Part shown: piece by piece, positions 12,801 through 27,800 of the stretch
Position numbering within the stretch: the first letter of the stretch is position 1
Layout of the letters: each line of letters starts with the position of its first letter
NCBI GenBank assembly: GCA_013397795.1
Contig: VZTJ01003568.1
Location: 1-64,000 of the forward strand
Source: Orthonyx spaldingii
Lineage: Eukaryota > Chordata > Aves > Passeriformes > Orthonychidae
Length of the DNA: 64,000 bases
Reading direction: 5' to 3'
Notes under the pieces: generated by a model
The model's database searches: none
The model's input: the letters and a program-made list of their open reading frames with translations, nothing else
Told to the model about the DNA's origin: nothing
Position numbers and translations under genes: made by a program

Positions 12801-15800
12801 AACAATAGTTTCTTGCAGCAGACTCCCCTATTTAATTCCATTTATCCCAATCCACATGTATTCATATCCAAACCGTGAGCAGCTAAGAGGGATATTTTAG
12901 CAATTCGTAAATGTGTCACCTGTACAGACACAACGTTTTGTCATTTTATGTCTGTTTTGACTTCCTGCTTTCTGCTCTGACTTCCACAGGTACCGCTTGT
13001 TTTATAAATGACAATACAGTAATGTGATGCACTGTTCATATGGGATGAATCCAATTCATAAAACATCAAGGGAAAGTTCTTCCCATTTTGGAAGAAACAT
13101 TTTTTGTCATAATGCATATCAATTATAGTGCTTGGTCCTGGTGACTTCTGTAAATATACCTATGCTGAATTCAAGACAACTTCTAAGCTGTTAAGTTTGG
13201 CTTATTGTGGTCACAAGATTTTTTTTTTAGGTGACAGCACAATGGGGCATGTTGCAGTTGCATGCTACCGTGAAATAATTATTCTATTCTCTTTTGTTTT
13301 CAGGGGTAATTATCCACACCACAGTACCTATAGGAGGACTCATGTATGTAATTTGCTATTTTCTGATACCTGTTATAGAGAGGCATATTTTTCTTACCTC
13401 TGCATAGAGAATGTAGTAGTTGAGGGGTCTAAATGCTGATGCTATTGTGTTTTGTTGAAATTATTTAATTATCTTGATGAACTTCTAACAGTACTGTGAA
13501 ACAAAAGCTGCTCCCAGGTGTCAGGTCCCAGTAACACTTAAAGCATCAGGCTCTCTTTTAATGAGCATGCTGAGTTTCTGCTGATTGCTTTCCTTAAAAA
13601 CGAATTTGTGCCTGTTGATTCTAACCAGTTTCTAACTTTCTGTGTCCTTCCATGCGAACTGAAGGGGAAGGTAAAGCAGATGTCACAAAGGTAAGACCCA
13701 GGGTTATGAACTGGGTTTCCATAGTTTGTACTGATTTCATTTTTAGGGGAAGGAGGAATTACATCCCTCCATGGGTCTTTGAGTTCCAGAGTGGCCAGAA
13801 AAGCACACATGGAGGTGAGATCCACAGGAGTGCTTGACTTGGGGAAATGTGTTTGGACATCCAAGGTTTCCCTCTCCTACCTCAGATCTTGGGAGATTCA
13901 CGGTGGTTCCGTGACAAGCTGTGAGGTTTTTGCTGCACTGTAAGAGCTGGCCCTGAGCAGGGTCCTTCACTGGGGCCAGAACAGAGAGTGGACAAAGCCC
14001 AAGAAGAACACCAGGATGAATCCTGCACCTCTTCTTTAGGAAATCCTATTTGCCTTCTCACCCCAGGCCAGGAGGAAGAGGAGCTGAATTCCCATCGCCT
14101 CCAAGGGGCTGCAGATGGTTTAGAAAGACCACGAGGAGTGGTTGAAAACAGTGTGAATTGAAAAAGCTTGAAATATCTCAGGCCTAAGGAACTGTCACTG
14201 ATTAGCCCTCAGTTAAATTAGAGGTCCATGAGGCGATCCACCCATGGCTTCTTGCATTTGTCTGCCATGTCTGAAGCCACTCAAAGAGACATACGGTCTT
14301 TCCAAACCTTCGAGTCAGCAAGTGTAATTACTTAGAGCAATAGCTGTTCTGAGGAGAAGTGGAATCCACCAGAGATACTGAAAGTGTTTAGCTAAATCCC
14401 AGTTTTCCAGGGAGCCATGGAGTCACAGGATGCTCAAGCACCGCATTGTTTTATGTCTGGCTCTCTCCAAACTTTAAACGTTGGAAAACCCTTACTTGTG
14501 ACAGAGATGTTCCTTTGCCAAGATAACATTATTAGGAAACCTTTAGAGGTTTTACCATGAAACTATAGAGAGATTCTTGTACCTGTATTCCCAATATTTT
14601 CTACTTTAGAATGCATTTTCAGAGATAAGGTGCTAGTGTGCATTGGAAGTGGCATCCAGTGATATTCACCATAGGACTGCATAGGACTTACGTTTAGCAA
14701 AATGCATACCTTATCCAATTCAATGTTATTATCTGGGTTACTCCTTAATTTTGTAGCCACTTATATTTGTGAAATGTTACTAATATGGCAGGCTTGTTTG
14801 TGTATTCTATTTGTAGCTATGTCTGTAAGGCCATTGTAAAGGCCACATCCCTGGAAATACAAGTCTTGAGTCTCAAGATCAAAGAGTTGTTGAATGACAC
14901 TTACAAAGAGGGACCATTTTCCCTGTATGTGAAACCTGAGGATGTGGCTGTGAAGTCAATAGGTAAAACTTCACCGAAACCTCATTGGAAATCACATGCT
15001 TTGTAATTCTGTCTATAGGTGTTTTCTCAAATTTATGTTCTGTGGAGAGGTTAGGCTAGAAAACATCCTTGCAAGTAACCAGCCTGACCTCATGTGATGT
15101 ACAGGTCGTAGAACATCATACAATGACAGCAATATCAAAAACTTGGGTTCCAGACAAATAGAGACAAGTTAGAACATGAATCCTGGTACCCAAGCAGGTC
15201 TGAGCACCTTTGCAACGAAGGCAAAGTAAAGCTGGTGCAGCTACAAATCCAGGAGCTTCTGCTGGTAGCCAGTACCCCAGGGAGACTGAAACCAAACAAC
15301 CAAACCAAATCCCCTGCCAGCATTTTCTTAATGCCTGTGCATGTTGGACAAATCCTCAGATGACAAATAAGTATTTTGTTGGTTTGGTTACAGTGTCTGT
15401 TCTTCCTTAAAATATGGGAATAAGCTAGAGATAAGAGCTAACAGACCATGTTTTGTAGCAAAAACTTACAAAATATCAGTTGCAGATGATAAAACAACAA
15501 GCCCGGAGGAAAGACATTGATGAGTTAATGAGGGGTAATGTGAAGCACTTTCTGATAGATCGGAGGAGTCTGGAGGGTGTGCTGTCATTGAATATGATTT
15601 GTGATGCTGGAAACTAACGCTCTACCCGAGAACTGACCTTGTCAAAAGAGAAAAAATTGTAGAAGAAGAGATAAAATATTTAAACAAAATGTTTCCTTAC
15701 AGACAGTAAATCTGTAAAATGCTCCTGTTCAGTTTGCAAATTAGAACTCATTCCCATCAGGAAACCAGGTCCACAGAACGTCTGGGTTCCTGGGTGTTGG

Positions 15801-18800
15801 GGGAGGGTCTTCTTTTTGACTATGGAGTCTTTTTTAAGAGCTTATATTTGTTTCCTCCTCAGCACTAATGAGTTGTCCAGAAAGCTTTTTCCACACAAGG
15901 TACAAGGGGATTTATTCCTGGCCTCTAACAAGTCCAGCCTCCAAGAGAGAGGTCAGCTGCAGGAAAAACCCTCTGCAGTCTGCTCAGAGGAGCTGGTGAG
16001 TGACAAGACATCTTGTTTTGGTTCTTCCATGGAAAACAGGAGGGAGCGGCATGTTTTGTGACGGCAAATCAGATGGCAGTCTGGCACTGCACACAGTGGT
16101 GCCTTGCCAAGGAAGATGCAAAAACTCTGGGGCTGGTTCTGCACAAGCTGCAGGAAAAGGATGTGGCATCATTCCCATCACCTGTGGGGAGAATCCACTG
16201 GCACTGCAGGGACCTGCGTTTCTGCTTGGGCAGGAAGGGGAAACTTTGCCCTGTAGCATTTTGTGCCTTCTCTTAAAGGCTCCTGCCCACCAATACCTCA
16301 ACGCACGTTTCACGTGGCATTTGGGCTCTGCCCCGGCTCTGCTGGGTGAGTGTCGAGTCAGATCTGGCTTGAAAGTCCATTTAAAGTTGAGTGAATTAAT
16401 TACATTCTTAGCTATCTGAGTGGGAAATATGAGGAACATCATTATTATCTATTTTTTCTTGTAACAATGTACATTGTTTTCATTTTTCAGTGAAATTAGT
16501 ATTGAACTTGAGCGAGCTTTTCGGAAAAAACCAAACATGACTAAATGCAAATTACTGGAAAAACTTCCAAATAATATTCCAGACCTCCAAAATATCAAGA
16601 TAACAGAAGGTAAGGCACCGGATACTTCAGTGATACAGTGAATCACAGTGAAAATAGTTGTAGTTAGATAATGCTCACGTTGCACATCTGAAGGAGCGAT
16701 AAGGTTGTTTTATGTGCATCCTGCGCATCTGGTCACCTTAAAGATTTTTTTATTGTTGATTAATTTTGCAGGTGCTTCCAAATTCTCTATCAAATCATCT
16801 CTTCTAAGATCCTACACTTAGATTTATAGCTAATTAAATAACCAATGAATAATGTGGCCAGTTTTGCCTGTCTGTACTCTCTGTTGCCAGGTCTAAGCAG
16901 TTCACAGTATCTCATAGAAAGAAGCACAAATCAGTGCCTGGAGTTGGAAAGTTGGTGCAGTAATTCATGTAAGCTATTAAATGATCTCTACCACCTGCCT
17001 CTACTGTTTTTAAACTATGCCAAACAATGCGAGTAGTTTGAATGATGAACAAACCCAATATCAGAGCTTATCCTCCTCCTCAGCAGTGCGTCAAATGATA
17101 GATTGTGGAAAGATATCTGCAGTTGCACACGGTCTCTCTGACTCCCAGGGTATATAGTCTGCTTCTGTAAAAAAATTATAGAAGGATGATGAGATGATGA
17201 ATGGCAGATACAAAATACCATTCAAAGTCTGCTTTTGCTGCTGTACCAGCTAAGCAGCATTAGGGACAGGGGCAGATCTTGTATAACTTAGAACTCAGAA
17301 ATCCTTGTAAACACAACCAAAGTTAAAACTAAATATTATTTGTAGATAGTATTTATAAATCCAAAAGCAGGTGGTGGTATTCTTATGAAAAGCACATTGT
17401 TTTCGTCCTTTAAAATACAATCTGAGATATGCAGATTTTACTTACAAGTTTTTGCCAGTTTCATTGACATGTTGAGGGCTTATTGACTTATTCTTAGGAC
17501 ATAATTTTGTAATAGATCAGGAGCATAAAGACCATATGGAAAGAGTGGATTAACTCCTGGGTTTAACAGAGACATGTAGCTGTATGGTCAGACGGATAGC
17601 TGTGCCGCATAAATCATCTGTACTTCCTTTTTTTTCAGAGAATGCGCAAGATGTTGTACAGCATATTTTATACCTCTTGCCTGATGGAACACCGCGTGTG
17701 GAAGAACTAGAAATCATTGCAAGTAAAGTTTCTGATATTGTAGAGCTTGCAGATGTCAGTGTGACACTTGCAGAGAGTGTATTGTCTATCCTGGACTATA
17801 TTCTGCTGCAAGAAGTAGAAGATGAGAACTTTAGAAAAATAACCAATAGGTAAGTAAGATAACTTACCCGAAAGAGGCTTCCTAAGCTGACATGGCACCA
17901 CGGTGTAATTTATTCAGTCTATTAAAATATCATCACTGGAGCTAGCAATTTCGGTACTTCAATCTTAAACATATTTGAGGTTCTTGCCAGTAGAAATTGG
18001 TTATTGTGTTGTCAATGGTGCTTTTAGCAGAATCAGTTCTGCAGAAGTCCCCATTCCAGCATTGTTCCCTGTGGGCATCCCAGCCTGGAGGCAGCCCAGG
18101 GACCGTCCAGCTTCCATCTCCTCTCACAAGGATCTTTGTGGCTCAGCAGTGAGGACTGTGGGCAGGTCAACCTTGAGACACAACCCTCTTCCACCCTCCA
18201 CCTGTGCTGATAAAGACTTTTTAAACACAGCTATTCAATGTTAGTCTTCAAAATCTATATTTATGGTCCTGCATCCATGATGTGATTCTCACACATGCTA
18301 AAATGGAGGTTCTTAGCTTTAAAAACACCTCTCTTCTTTGAGGTCTTAAAGGAAGCTCAACTACCTGGTTTTGAATATCTGAGCACAGCACTGTCCAGAG
18401 CAGTGCAGCCAGCCTTGACAAGAGCATATGCAAGGGCACAGAGTTTACCCATTTGGAGCTTTGCTGGACAAGCTCCTAAACAGCAGCTCTGCCTTCAGAG
18501 CTTATCCTGCCTGAGGTGGTGAGGAGTTGGAGGATGGACTTCCAGAGGTTCCTAGCAGACTAGATTGTTCTGGCTCTGATATTTTGTCTCCTGGTGCAAT
18601 TAGATGATTGAAAATAATCAAATTAACAGATTTTACAAGTTACTGCCTTCCAGATGAAGTGCAGTTGTCGACTGGGTGTGGATTTTGACTCAGATCTTCT
18701 CAGAACCTCCTTGTGTGGTCCCTGTAGGAGGGCATCTTCCACCTGCCAGAGCCCACTGAATCATGCCAACGCAACTGCTTGCTATCACCTGAGCCTGTGC

Positions 18801-21800
18801 AGACAAAGTGCCATCTACTCCAAATTGGACCCTTTCTGCTCTAGTGCTTGCTCCTTGTGGTCATAAATCAGAGCAAAGGGTTTTAGTCTCTTGGGTGTGT
18901 GTTATGAAAACAGCAGAACACTTCAAAAGTTGTGGTTTTTTTTCTTTCTGTTGCTCTTGTTGAAGTATGCTGAAGATGACTGAGGAGATGGGCTACAAGG
19001 TTACCTACACAGACAGAAATGTGTCAGTCGTAACCACATCCGTGGCCCTGTTGGTGCTGCGTCCAGATCCCAGCATGTTTGGTGGACTGGCCTTTGGCAT
19101 TACCTCCTACAACAGGGGTGTGGATCTCAAGGTGAGAGCAAAGGGACCACTGACTAAACCGGACAATGCTCCTGCTCTTTTGTCTCATGTTGAATTTGAC
19201 CTGAGGATGGCACCTCTGAGCATGTCATCTCTGTCCTGCAGATCAGTGTGCAAGAGAACCCTTTCAACAAGGCTTTGGCGTCGGTGTTTCTGCCAAAATC
19301 CCTGAAGAACTTCCTAGGGATCGAGTACGCTGACCCAGACGAGCATTCAAAGATCCAGTTCAAGTTTTTTGGCACTACTTCACTTTTTGTGGTAACTATG
19401 ACTCCCAAGAAACCCTAACACATCAGGAATGGGCTCAGCTGTTTGCAGTGCCTACAGAAGAAATCCCAACGGCATTGTGTGTACTGGGTACTTTTAGCAT
19501 CAGACTTATGGAGGCATGTGCAAGCAAAATGTACTCAGGCAGCAAAACTTTCTCTATAGCAAGGATGCTCTGAGAGGTGCCTGTAGACCTTAGACTTTTT
19601 TTTCATTTTCTGTAGCTGATGTTATTCTAGTCCTTCTGTTCTGCAGGAAAAGAACATACCCTAACCTTCCTCTGATAGTAAGGATGATGCATAGCATATG
19701 CCAAATATGAAAATAATTTCAAGATTTATGTCTCCATTAAAATAATATAGCAGCATGATGTGCAGGATTTATGACTATTCTAGTACTTATTCTATTTTCT
19801 TAAGGAGGGGTGGGTATAATTTAAAAAGGGAGACATTTCTTTGAAATGATGGCTTGAACAGTGTGCTAAACAATGCTTTTCACAACAAAGGAGCATTAGA
19901 GAGTTCTGTCTACTGTCTAATGAGCTTAATGATGTACAACTAAATGTTTAAATGTACTGAAACAGTTATGCAATTATTCTTAATTCAGCTGGTGCACCTG
20001 AAACTCAGTTCTGCTTCAGCTGATGTGGAGACCATCCCTGAGCTGCAGCTAAATACGTTTTCTAATGATGTAGCGAGCAGCTAAATTACATCAGGCATCC
20101 CATGGGGTTTAGCCGATCACCATTTCCAAGGAATACGGTTTAAAAAAAAAGAGAGCAGGGAAGAGCTTGGATTCTTTTTGCATGTGTGTGTTTTTCCCCT
20201 GCAGGATGACAGTTTAATGATGAAGAGGTTGAACACTTATGTTGTGAGTGCCAGCATTGAAAATGCATCAGTTCAGAACCTTAACGAGCCCGTGACTGTC
20301 ACTCTCCACCACATAGACCACAACAGGGTAGGATGTTTTCATTTCATCGGGGACAGGATGAGGCAGAGCTGACTTCACTTACCAGCCTTTCAATAAGCTG
20401 GGAACAGGACAAATAAGCTTAAAACACTTTGCTGCCTGACCTCTCCGTGATAAATTGATCCAAATGTTGACTGACCACACAGATTTCGGTGTTTAATAAT
20501 TCCCACAGGTCACTAAAGCTTGTGTCTCCACTCTAAATCCATGTTTAGCAGCAAGAGACATTCTTATTGTTTTCTTGTTCTGATCCAGACAATTTTCTTT
20601 CAAGGATCAGTTTATTTGCTAAAAAATAGTGGATTTTGGATTGGACAGAAATGATTTGTCCTTGAACTGAATTTGGAAAATAGGTCAAGTCACCAAAAGA
20701 GAGAAACTTTAAAAAACCCAAAACCTTGCAAAGATGTTTTCAAAGTCAAATTGCTTTTTTTGTTGTTTCAAAATGGTGTTTCAAAAAATTAAAGTCTATT
20801 TTACTTTTAAATGGGCATGGGTGAAACTTGTTGATTGAATTCCTCCTTGGCATTTTTGCGCTGCCAATGTTTAAGGTCCAGCCTCCACATGAGTATATTA
20901 CAAACCCAGGGTAGAAGAAAAATTATTCAATAAGATAAACTTGATTAAAGTTCAACTTAATGAGAACTTGTAATTGCTGCTTTTATGGCAAAATGCTCTC
21001 TCCATTCAGTTCTGGCAAATATATACCCAGAAATTTCACCTAGATATCCCCTCTCTTCTGTCATTTTTACTCCACCAGGCCATCTGGCACCTTTCAGATT
21101 TTTTCCTTGACCTTTTAAAATTATCTTAATTAAATATTTAATGAGTTAGCAGCCAAACCTACATCTTTGGCTCTCTGCCTAATTATATTTGACGGTCTAC
21201 AAATCACACATCTTAACAGCTTATCTGTTAGGCTGGCTTCCTGTAAACCCTGTGTATTATTAAACTTTATTAATGATATAATAATAATAATAAAAGTAAA
21301 TGAATCTGTGCCTTGGAAAAGTTTGCTGCAGCATTATGAGTAATAAACTAGAATGCCCCCAAGAGAAAACATTGTTTTGAATATCCACTTACATCCATTC
21401 AGCTCTCACTTGTCTTCCCTGCCTAGTTTCAGAGAGGAGAATTGCTGAAATTCTAAAATAAACATTTCTTGTAGGATTTTTTTTACTTGTATAAAATCTC
21501 AGGTTGTTATTCTAGGTCTTAGTCATAACTTTTGAATTTCACCAATAATTTGGTGTGACATCTCAGGCACCACATGAACCCAATGAGATTAGACACAGGA
21601 ATTGGTCTAAGGTGAACAATTTGTCAGATTTGCTGCTGTCCTTAAAAGACTACAAGGTATTGAAAGATAGAGGTAAAACTGGGAAAACCACTGACTCACA
21701 GGATTTCCCTTGGTAAAGGGGAAGGCAAAAAGTGGAACTCTGCTGGTTTAGTGCCATGGGTGATACGGCCAGTACCCTGGTTGGCTCCCCAAGCCCAAGT

Positions 21801-24800
21801 GTCCTGTTGCACCTGACCTCGTGGCATCTCCGCTCACCCACAGACCCCCTGCAGCACCACCGCACAAATAATCACAGACATGAGTGGCCTTTGCTGCCAA
21901 GCGGTGCAGGGGAAATCAGATCCAAGTGCCTTGGTTATACACCCCAATGAGAGGTGGGATGCATCGTCTGCAAGTGCAGATGGAGTGCAAATTTCCTGAA
22001 TAAACGTCACAGCCTCCTTTCCTCTGCTTCCAGGGCAATGCTGCAGTGCGCTGTGTCTTTTGGGACTTTGAGAAGAACAGTAAGTGTTACTTGCCAAACT
22101 GGCTCTGTCCCCAGCATCACAGGGGCTTTGGCTTCTTGACGTTGCACCTTGAAACTTGAGTTTGTGCCGCTGCTTTGTGTTGATGTCGATACCTCAGTGC
22201 TCGGTGCTATCCTCAGGGATACAGGTGTGGCATTGTGCAGTGCTGCATCTACATGAGTAAGAAGACTTCGTCTAAGAAAAAAGCAGAAATGCAATGAAAT
22301 GTCAGATGAATTCTTACAGTGACTTCAGGGAATACAGTAGGGGCTTTGCTGGGGTCAGGTCTTTAAAATGGCTCAGACAGTCACCAGACTCAGAGATATA
22401 ACACTGAATTGGGTTAACTCAGAGCATGTGGGAGACGTTTCCTCTGCAATTACTAGGATTAGAATTTTTTTTTTTTTCTTTAAATCAGAAGCTTAGCTTC
22501 TGAATATGTGATGCACACCACATAAATAGGGTCATAACGTCCAGTCTTACCAGGGAAGATCTGGCCATTCCAGCGCTGCGCTCTGCCTAAACAAATCCTC
22601 TGCCCTGTACATGTTTCTTTCCTTCTGTTTCCACATCCTCCAGCACAATCTAGCCCAGCACTAGGTTCTTTATTTCTGTGTGTGCAGACACGTAAATGAC
22701 TTCAAATATTTCTTCATTCCACCAAAAGCTTTCATCCAAATTTTGAGGTTCTCAGGCAACTACAGAAGATGTGTTTTGGTGTGAAATCACACTTGCGTGC
22801 TGCTAAATGACCCTGCAATCTGTACTAACTTGAGCTCATCTTCACACACCCTGCATGCTGCAGAGCTATAAATGATGGAGCATGACTAACTCTGCTTAAA
22901 AATCCTTTTTCTCTATTACACAGATGGACTGGGCGGTTGGAATACATCGGGGTGTGAAATGAAATATACAGATATGAATTACACAATCTGTTTTTGTAAC
23001 CATCTTACCCATTTTGGAGTCCTACTGGTAAGTACTATATGAATCATCTCCCAGAAAGTCCCATGGCATTAAACAAAGTCATCACTGATTTTGGAGAAGA
23101 GATGGGAGATTCATATCTATACAAGCTGTTAGATATCTGCAATATTGCTAAAATCAGCAATAACCAAAAAAAAAACCAAAAACCACCAGTTGCAATAATT
23201 TAGTGAAGTCCTTTAAATGTCACTTGCTCCAAGGCAATTTTGTTTTACAGATGTAGTTTGTACTTCTTTGCAGTGTAACTTAATCAACATTAATATGTTA
23301 TTTACTGTGTTGGAAGTACTGTGTTAAATTTATTACCTACCTAATGACCTAATTACCCAACTAATGACATTGCATCTCTTTGAAAGTTTTATCTATGCTC
23401 CATCAGAAAGTGAAGTTTAGTATAACTATGGGAGATGTCATTATCTATCGCCTGTTATTTCTCTGTAATACGGAGAAAGCTGCCTCTAAAAGCAAAATGT
23501 CAAAAGCTGGGATGACTGCCTGGGAATGGGCCGCAAAAAAGGCAAAGAGACAGGCAAGTTCTAAGCAAACTAAGTAGATTAAATTGTCTATTCCTAGTAG
23601 GACACAGACCACAGGATGGGGTGAGGCCCCACTTTTGCCTTTGAATGCTTTCCCTAGAGGTCAGTGTGACCCTGTGCCAGAGGCAAAAGCCCTCCTGGGA
23701 GTAAAACTGTGGCTTTACAGAGAAGAATGGAGATGGTTTTGATTTCAGACACTTGCTCAAGTTTTCATTCAAGCAAGGAGAATTCGGTCTGATTTTCAGA
23801 TCACACCTCTCACTTCGGTAATCAGCACAGCTACAGGTATTCAACAGCATCATCCATGCAGCGTCAGAGCTGTGGGTTACTGGTCTGAAGTTTGCAGTTT
23901 CACAAAATAGAAGAGAAGCTGTGTCAGGGAACAACAAAACCCTCTCAACATTCCTCCTGGCTGCAGCTGTGGAGAAGCAGGGCTCTACCTCCTGTCTGAT
24001 TTTGCAGTGATGCTTTCTGGGCAGGGAGGATCTACCACGCTCCAAGATATTTAGCAGGCTTGTGCAGTTCCCAAGCATGGCAGCTGCCACTGAAACAAAG
24101 TAATTTCTTCTACAAGGTGAGATCCCAGTGGAATAATTTTGGTAAGATCCTGAAATCCATGTTGAATTTGTGGTTTCTGAAGAACAGCTTTTCTAGCTTC
24201 ACAGCTTATTGCTGGATACTTTAAATACTACTGGTTAATTTACCATTTACTAGTTTGGATATTCTGTAGGACTATGCAATAAGAAAACATGTAAAAATAT
24301 TAATGGAAAACCTCCAGAAGTAGCAGTAAGCAGAACAGGAATTTCACAATGTGAAAATGTGGAAAGGAATTTTCTAAATCTGTCTTGGCAAACAACTGTG
24401 TTTCTTTATCTTGTAATACAGGACTTAGCCCGGACAGAAATAGATGTCACACATGATCATATATTAACTCTGATAAGCTATGCAGGATGTGGTGCTTCTT
24501 CCCTTTTTTTGGGAATAACGCTTGTGACCTATCTAGCCCTTGAGTAAGTCTGATCCTTTTTCTTACACTGATTTTAATATTTTGGCAATAATGAATTTTC
24601 AGCAATTATCAGAATGTTTGATAATATTTGATGCTGTGATGCATAAGAGGGAAGACTGAGAGCTGACAGTATAAATACTGCTTTATTTTGATGTCTGACT
24701 GTTGTGAAATTAGAGAGATTTGAATACTCGTACTTCAATACAAGCACCTGTCTGAACTGTCCAGCAATTTTTATATTCCTAAATTTCACAAAATCATTGA

Positions 24801-27800
24801 ATGGTTTAGATTGGAAGGGCTCTAAAAGGTCCACTAGTTCCAACACTCTACCATAGGCAGAGACACTTTCCACTAGACCTCATCGCTCCAAGCCCCATCC
24901 AACCTGGCCTGGAACACTTCCAGGGATGGAACAGCCACAGCTTCTCTGGGCAGCCTGTGCCAGGGCCTCACCACGCTCACAGTAAAATGTCTGTAAAGAG
25001 TAAAAATTTCTGTCATTTCAAGAATTTACCCCTGGACATGGGTGAGAAATTATGTCAAGAATCCGGAATATTCCTGTGTATAGGCTGTACATTGGATGGT
25101 GCAGTGATAACCTTGAGGACTTTCCCCTTCTTTTTAGAAAGGTGCGCAAAGACAACCCCTCAAAAATCCTACTCAACCTTTGTGCTGCGCTGCTGATGCT
25201 GAACATGGTCTTCCTCACCAATTCCTGGCTGACCTCGTTCAACCAGCCAGGCCTCTGCATCACCATGGCCATGCTCCTCCACTATTTCCTTCTTGCAGCA
25301 TTCACGTGGATGTGCCTGGAGTCTGTTCACTTTTATCTGTCTCTTGTCAAAGTTTTCAATGTTTATGTCCCACACTACATCCTAAAATGCTGCATTGCTG
25401 GCTGGGGTAAGTAGACCAATTTCTTCTCCACTCCTGTCCTTGTCAGCTTCTCTAAGATTGGGACATATTTGCAGAAGTAAGTGAAGACACTGAGCTAGCA
25501 GAGATGCAATGCACACCCTGCGCTATAAGGATGGATCTCTTCCGCCAGGCTGTCCAGCTTAAATTTCTTCTGTCCAGGAAAGCATTAGCAGAGACTGCTT
25601 GTTGGTCCCTGCACGGTCATATGCAAATAAAAGTGGGTGCAAGGCACTGTTTTCCTACCCCTCTTCTCTTTACAGGACGATTTATAACAGTGCCTCACAT
25701 CAGTGGATGTGACTGGGGCAGTAATGTTGCCCACAGCCTTCCCCACTGTGTGGGGATGCTCAGAGGTGATTTTAAGTCCTTCTCCAGGCCTTGTGTCCAT
25801 TTATGGCATTTTATTCCTGATTCTCACGCACAGAGTGAATTTGGCTTTCATTCATTGCTCTCCCAAGGACTTCCCTTGACAAGTATCAGAAACTTGTTTG
25901 GGATAAACATACCAAAAAGAACCCAAATTCACCTGTCCACGTGTTAGAAAAGGTGTTATCAGAGTCACTGACCTAGGGCAGAGTTTGGGCTGTGTTATTT
26001 GGGTCACCATTAGGTGCTGTTTTGAATGGGGTTTTTTTGCTCTTGAATAGTGTGCAGCATATTATTATCCCTGTCCTCGGATCTGACGTCCCACACGATT
26101 GTTCTCGGGGGCATCCATCCTTGATGGTGCTGTTGGCAGTAGCTGTTGTCTACAGAAAAGCCAGAACTGAAAAAAATATGGGAAATGTATGAAAAGGAAG
26201 ACTGATAAAGCACTGCTAGGAAAACATCTGCCTCTGTAAGCTCTTAAAACAAAATGCTGTGGCCTGCTTATCCTTCGACACTCAGCTTTTGTAGTAATCG
26301 GTTGGTTTTACTTTACCAGATTGGATCCCTTCTGGACATGTTTGAAGACTCACAAACATTTTGCAAACACAGATATTTTTATGCCTACTCATTTGTAATT
26401 TGCATAAATAAAGAGATTAAATATGCCATGCTACACTTTTAATTACACTTGTTTCAGAAGGAACTTTGGGAATGGAGTTTGACCTGAAGATGCACATGTC
26501 TGCTGTAATTACGTGTCAGAGATTATCTGACATCTTTCCGTATTCTCAATTTTTTTCTTTTGACTCAAACTCTTTATTTTTCTTTTGCTTTCCACATTAG
26601 GAATACCAGCTATTGTAATTACTCTTGTGCTCATTATAAATAAAGACTTCTATGGCAATGGGTCACTCTCTGAGAGCCATCCTTACAGCAATTTGTAAGT
26701 ATACTGCTTTAAGCTTTTTGATGGTCACCAGAATATCTGAAAAATACAAGAAATAACCAGAAATAACTTGTTTTTGTCTTTTCTCCCCCATCTTTACCCT
26801 CTCCTTTTAGTGGTTCTGTTTCACAGGAATATTTTGAATGCATGGCTACTACATGAAGCAATTTTCACATCGGTGAATGGGGCTTGAGGACAGGGAGGGC
26901 TTCTGCCAGTCAACTCCATTTTTACTTTCTGTGAAATTTCTTTCTTTGCTTTAACCCACTCTAATGGGATATTTGTATAAGCTTCTGCATGTTTTGGGTT
27001 TCTGGCAAAATCTAAAGGCACAATAATTGCTCCAGTATTTTGCACATTTCCTTCTGGTTGTTTGTTTTTTTTCCTAATGTCAATTCACATCACTGTCTCA
27101 TCATAATTTCAAGTAGTTTTATTTAAATCATCTCAACCTCCTCTCTTTTCTAGTGGGAAAACACTGCATTCTTTCATCTTTTTTTAAAATGCTTTTATAA
27201 CGATGAATGCTTCCATTTTTTCACCTGCTTCTTGCATAGCACAGTCTGATCACTTGTTGGTGAAGATTACCTGGAATATTTGAATTCTCTCCCATCAGAG
27301 AGGCAACACACACCCATGACACCTCAGAGGGAAAATTGTTCCTCATCTTTAACAAAAAGACGTAAAGGAAAAATAAAAGTAAAATTCACTAATTTATGTC
27401 TAAGGAAGAGCTAACCAGTGGTGTGCTATTATTTAGACTCCTAATAAAGTCATATTTAACTTGGTCCTCTTAAGGCAGTGTGTCTTTGTGTTTATACATT
27501 ATTAAGTTGTGAAACAATTGTCAGGTTTATCTGATCTTGGCAGAAATACCAATGTCTTAAAGTCACTGAATTTCCATAATGTCTGTAAAAAAAGGCAAGT
27601 GTGGAGATCCTATGAATGTCCTCATAGGGGGAAGATAATGGGTGCTGTGAAATGCCCCTAACTAGGTGTTGTAGAACCATACAGAATATTTATTTTGGGA
27701 ACCAGGTTTCCTGAGTTTCCCCCTTACAAAATGCCTTATTGAATGCACACCTCCCATTCTTGCAGTTGCTGGATCCAGGACAACGCAGTGTTCTACATCT

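Noticed and set aside
23500..24090. 196-codon open frame on the minus strand in ADGRG4 intron 14
   Set aside because: Longest non-exonic frame away from the CpG island, but the translation resembles no known family, has no promoter or splice context, and lies antisense inside an intron.
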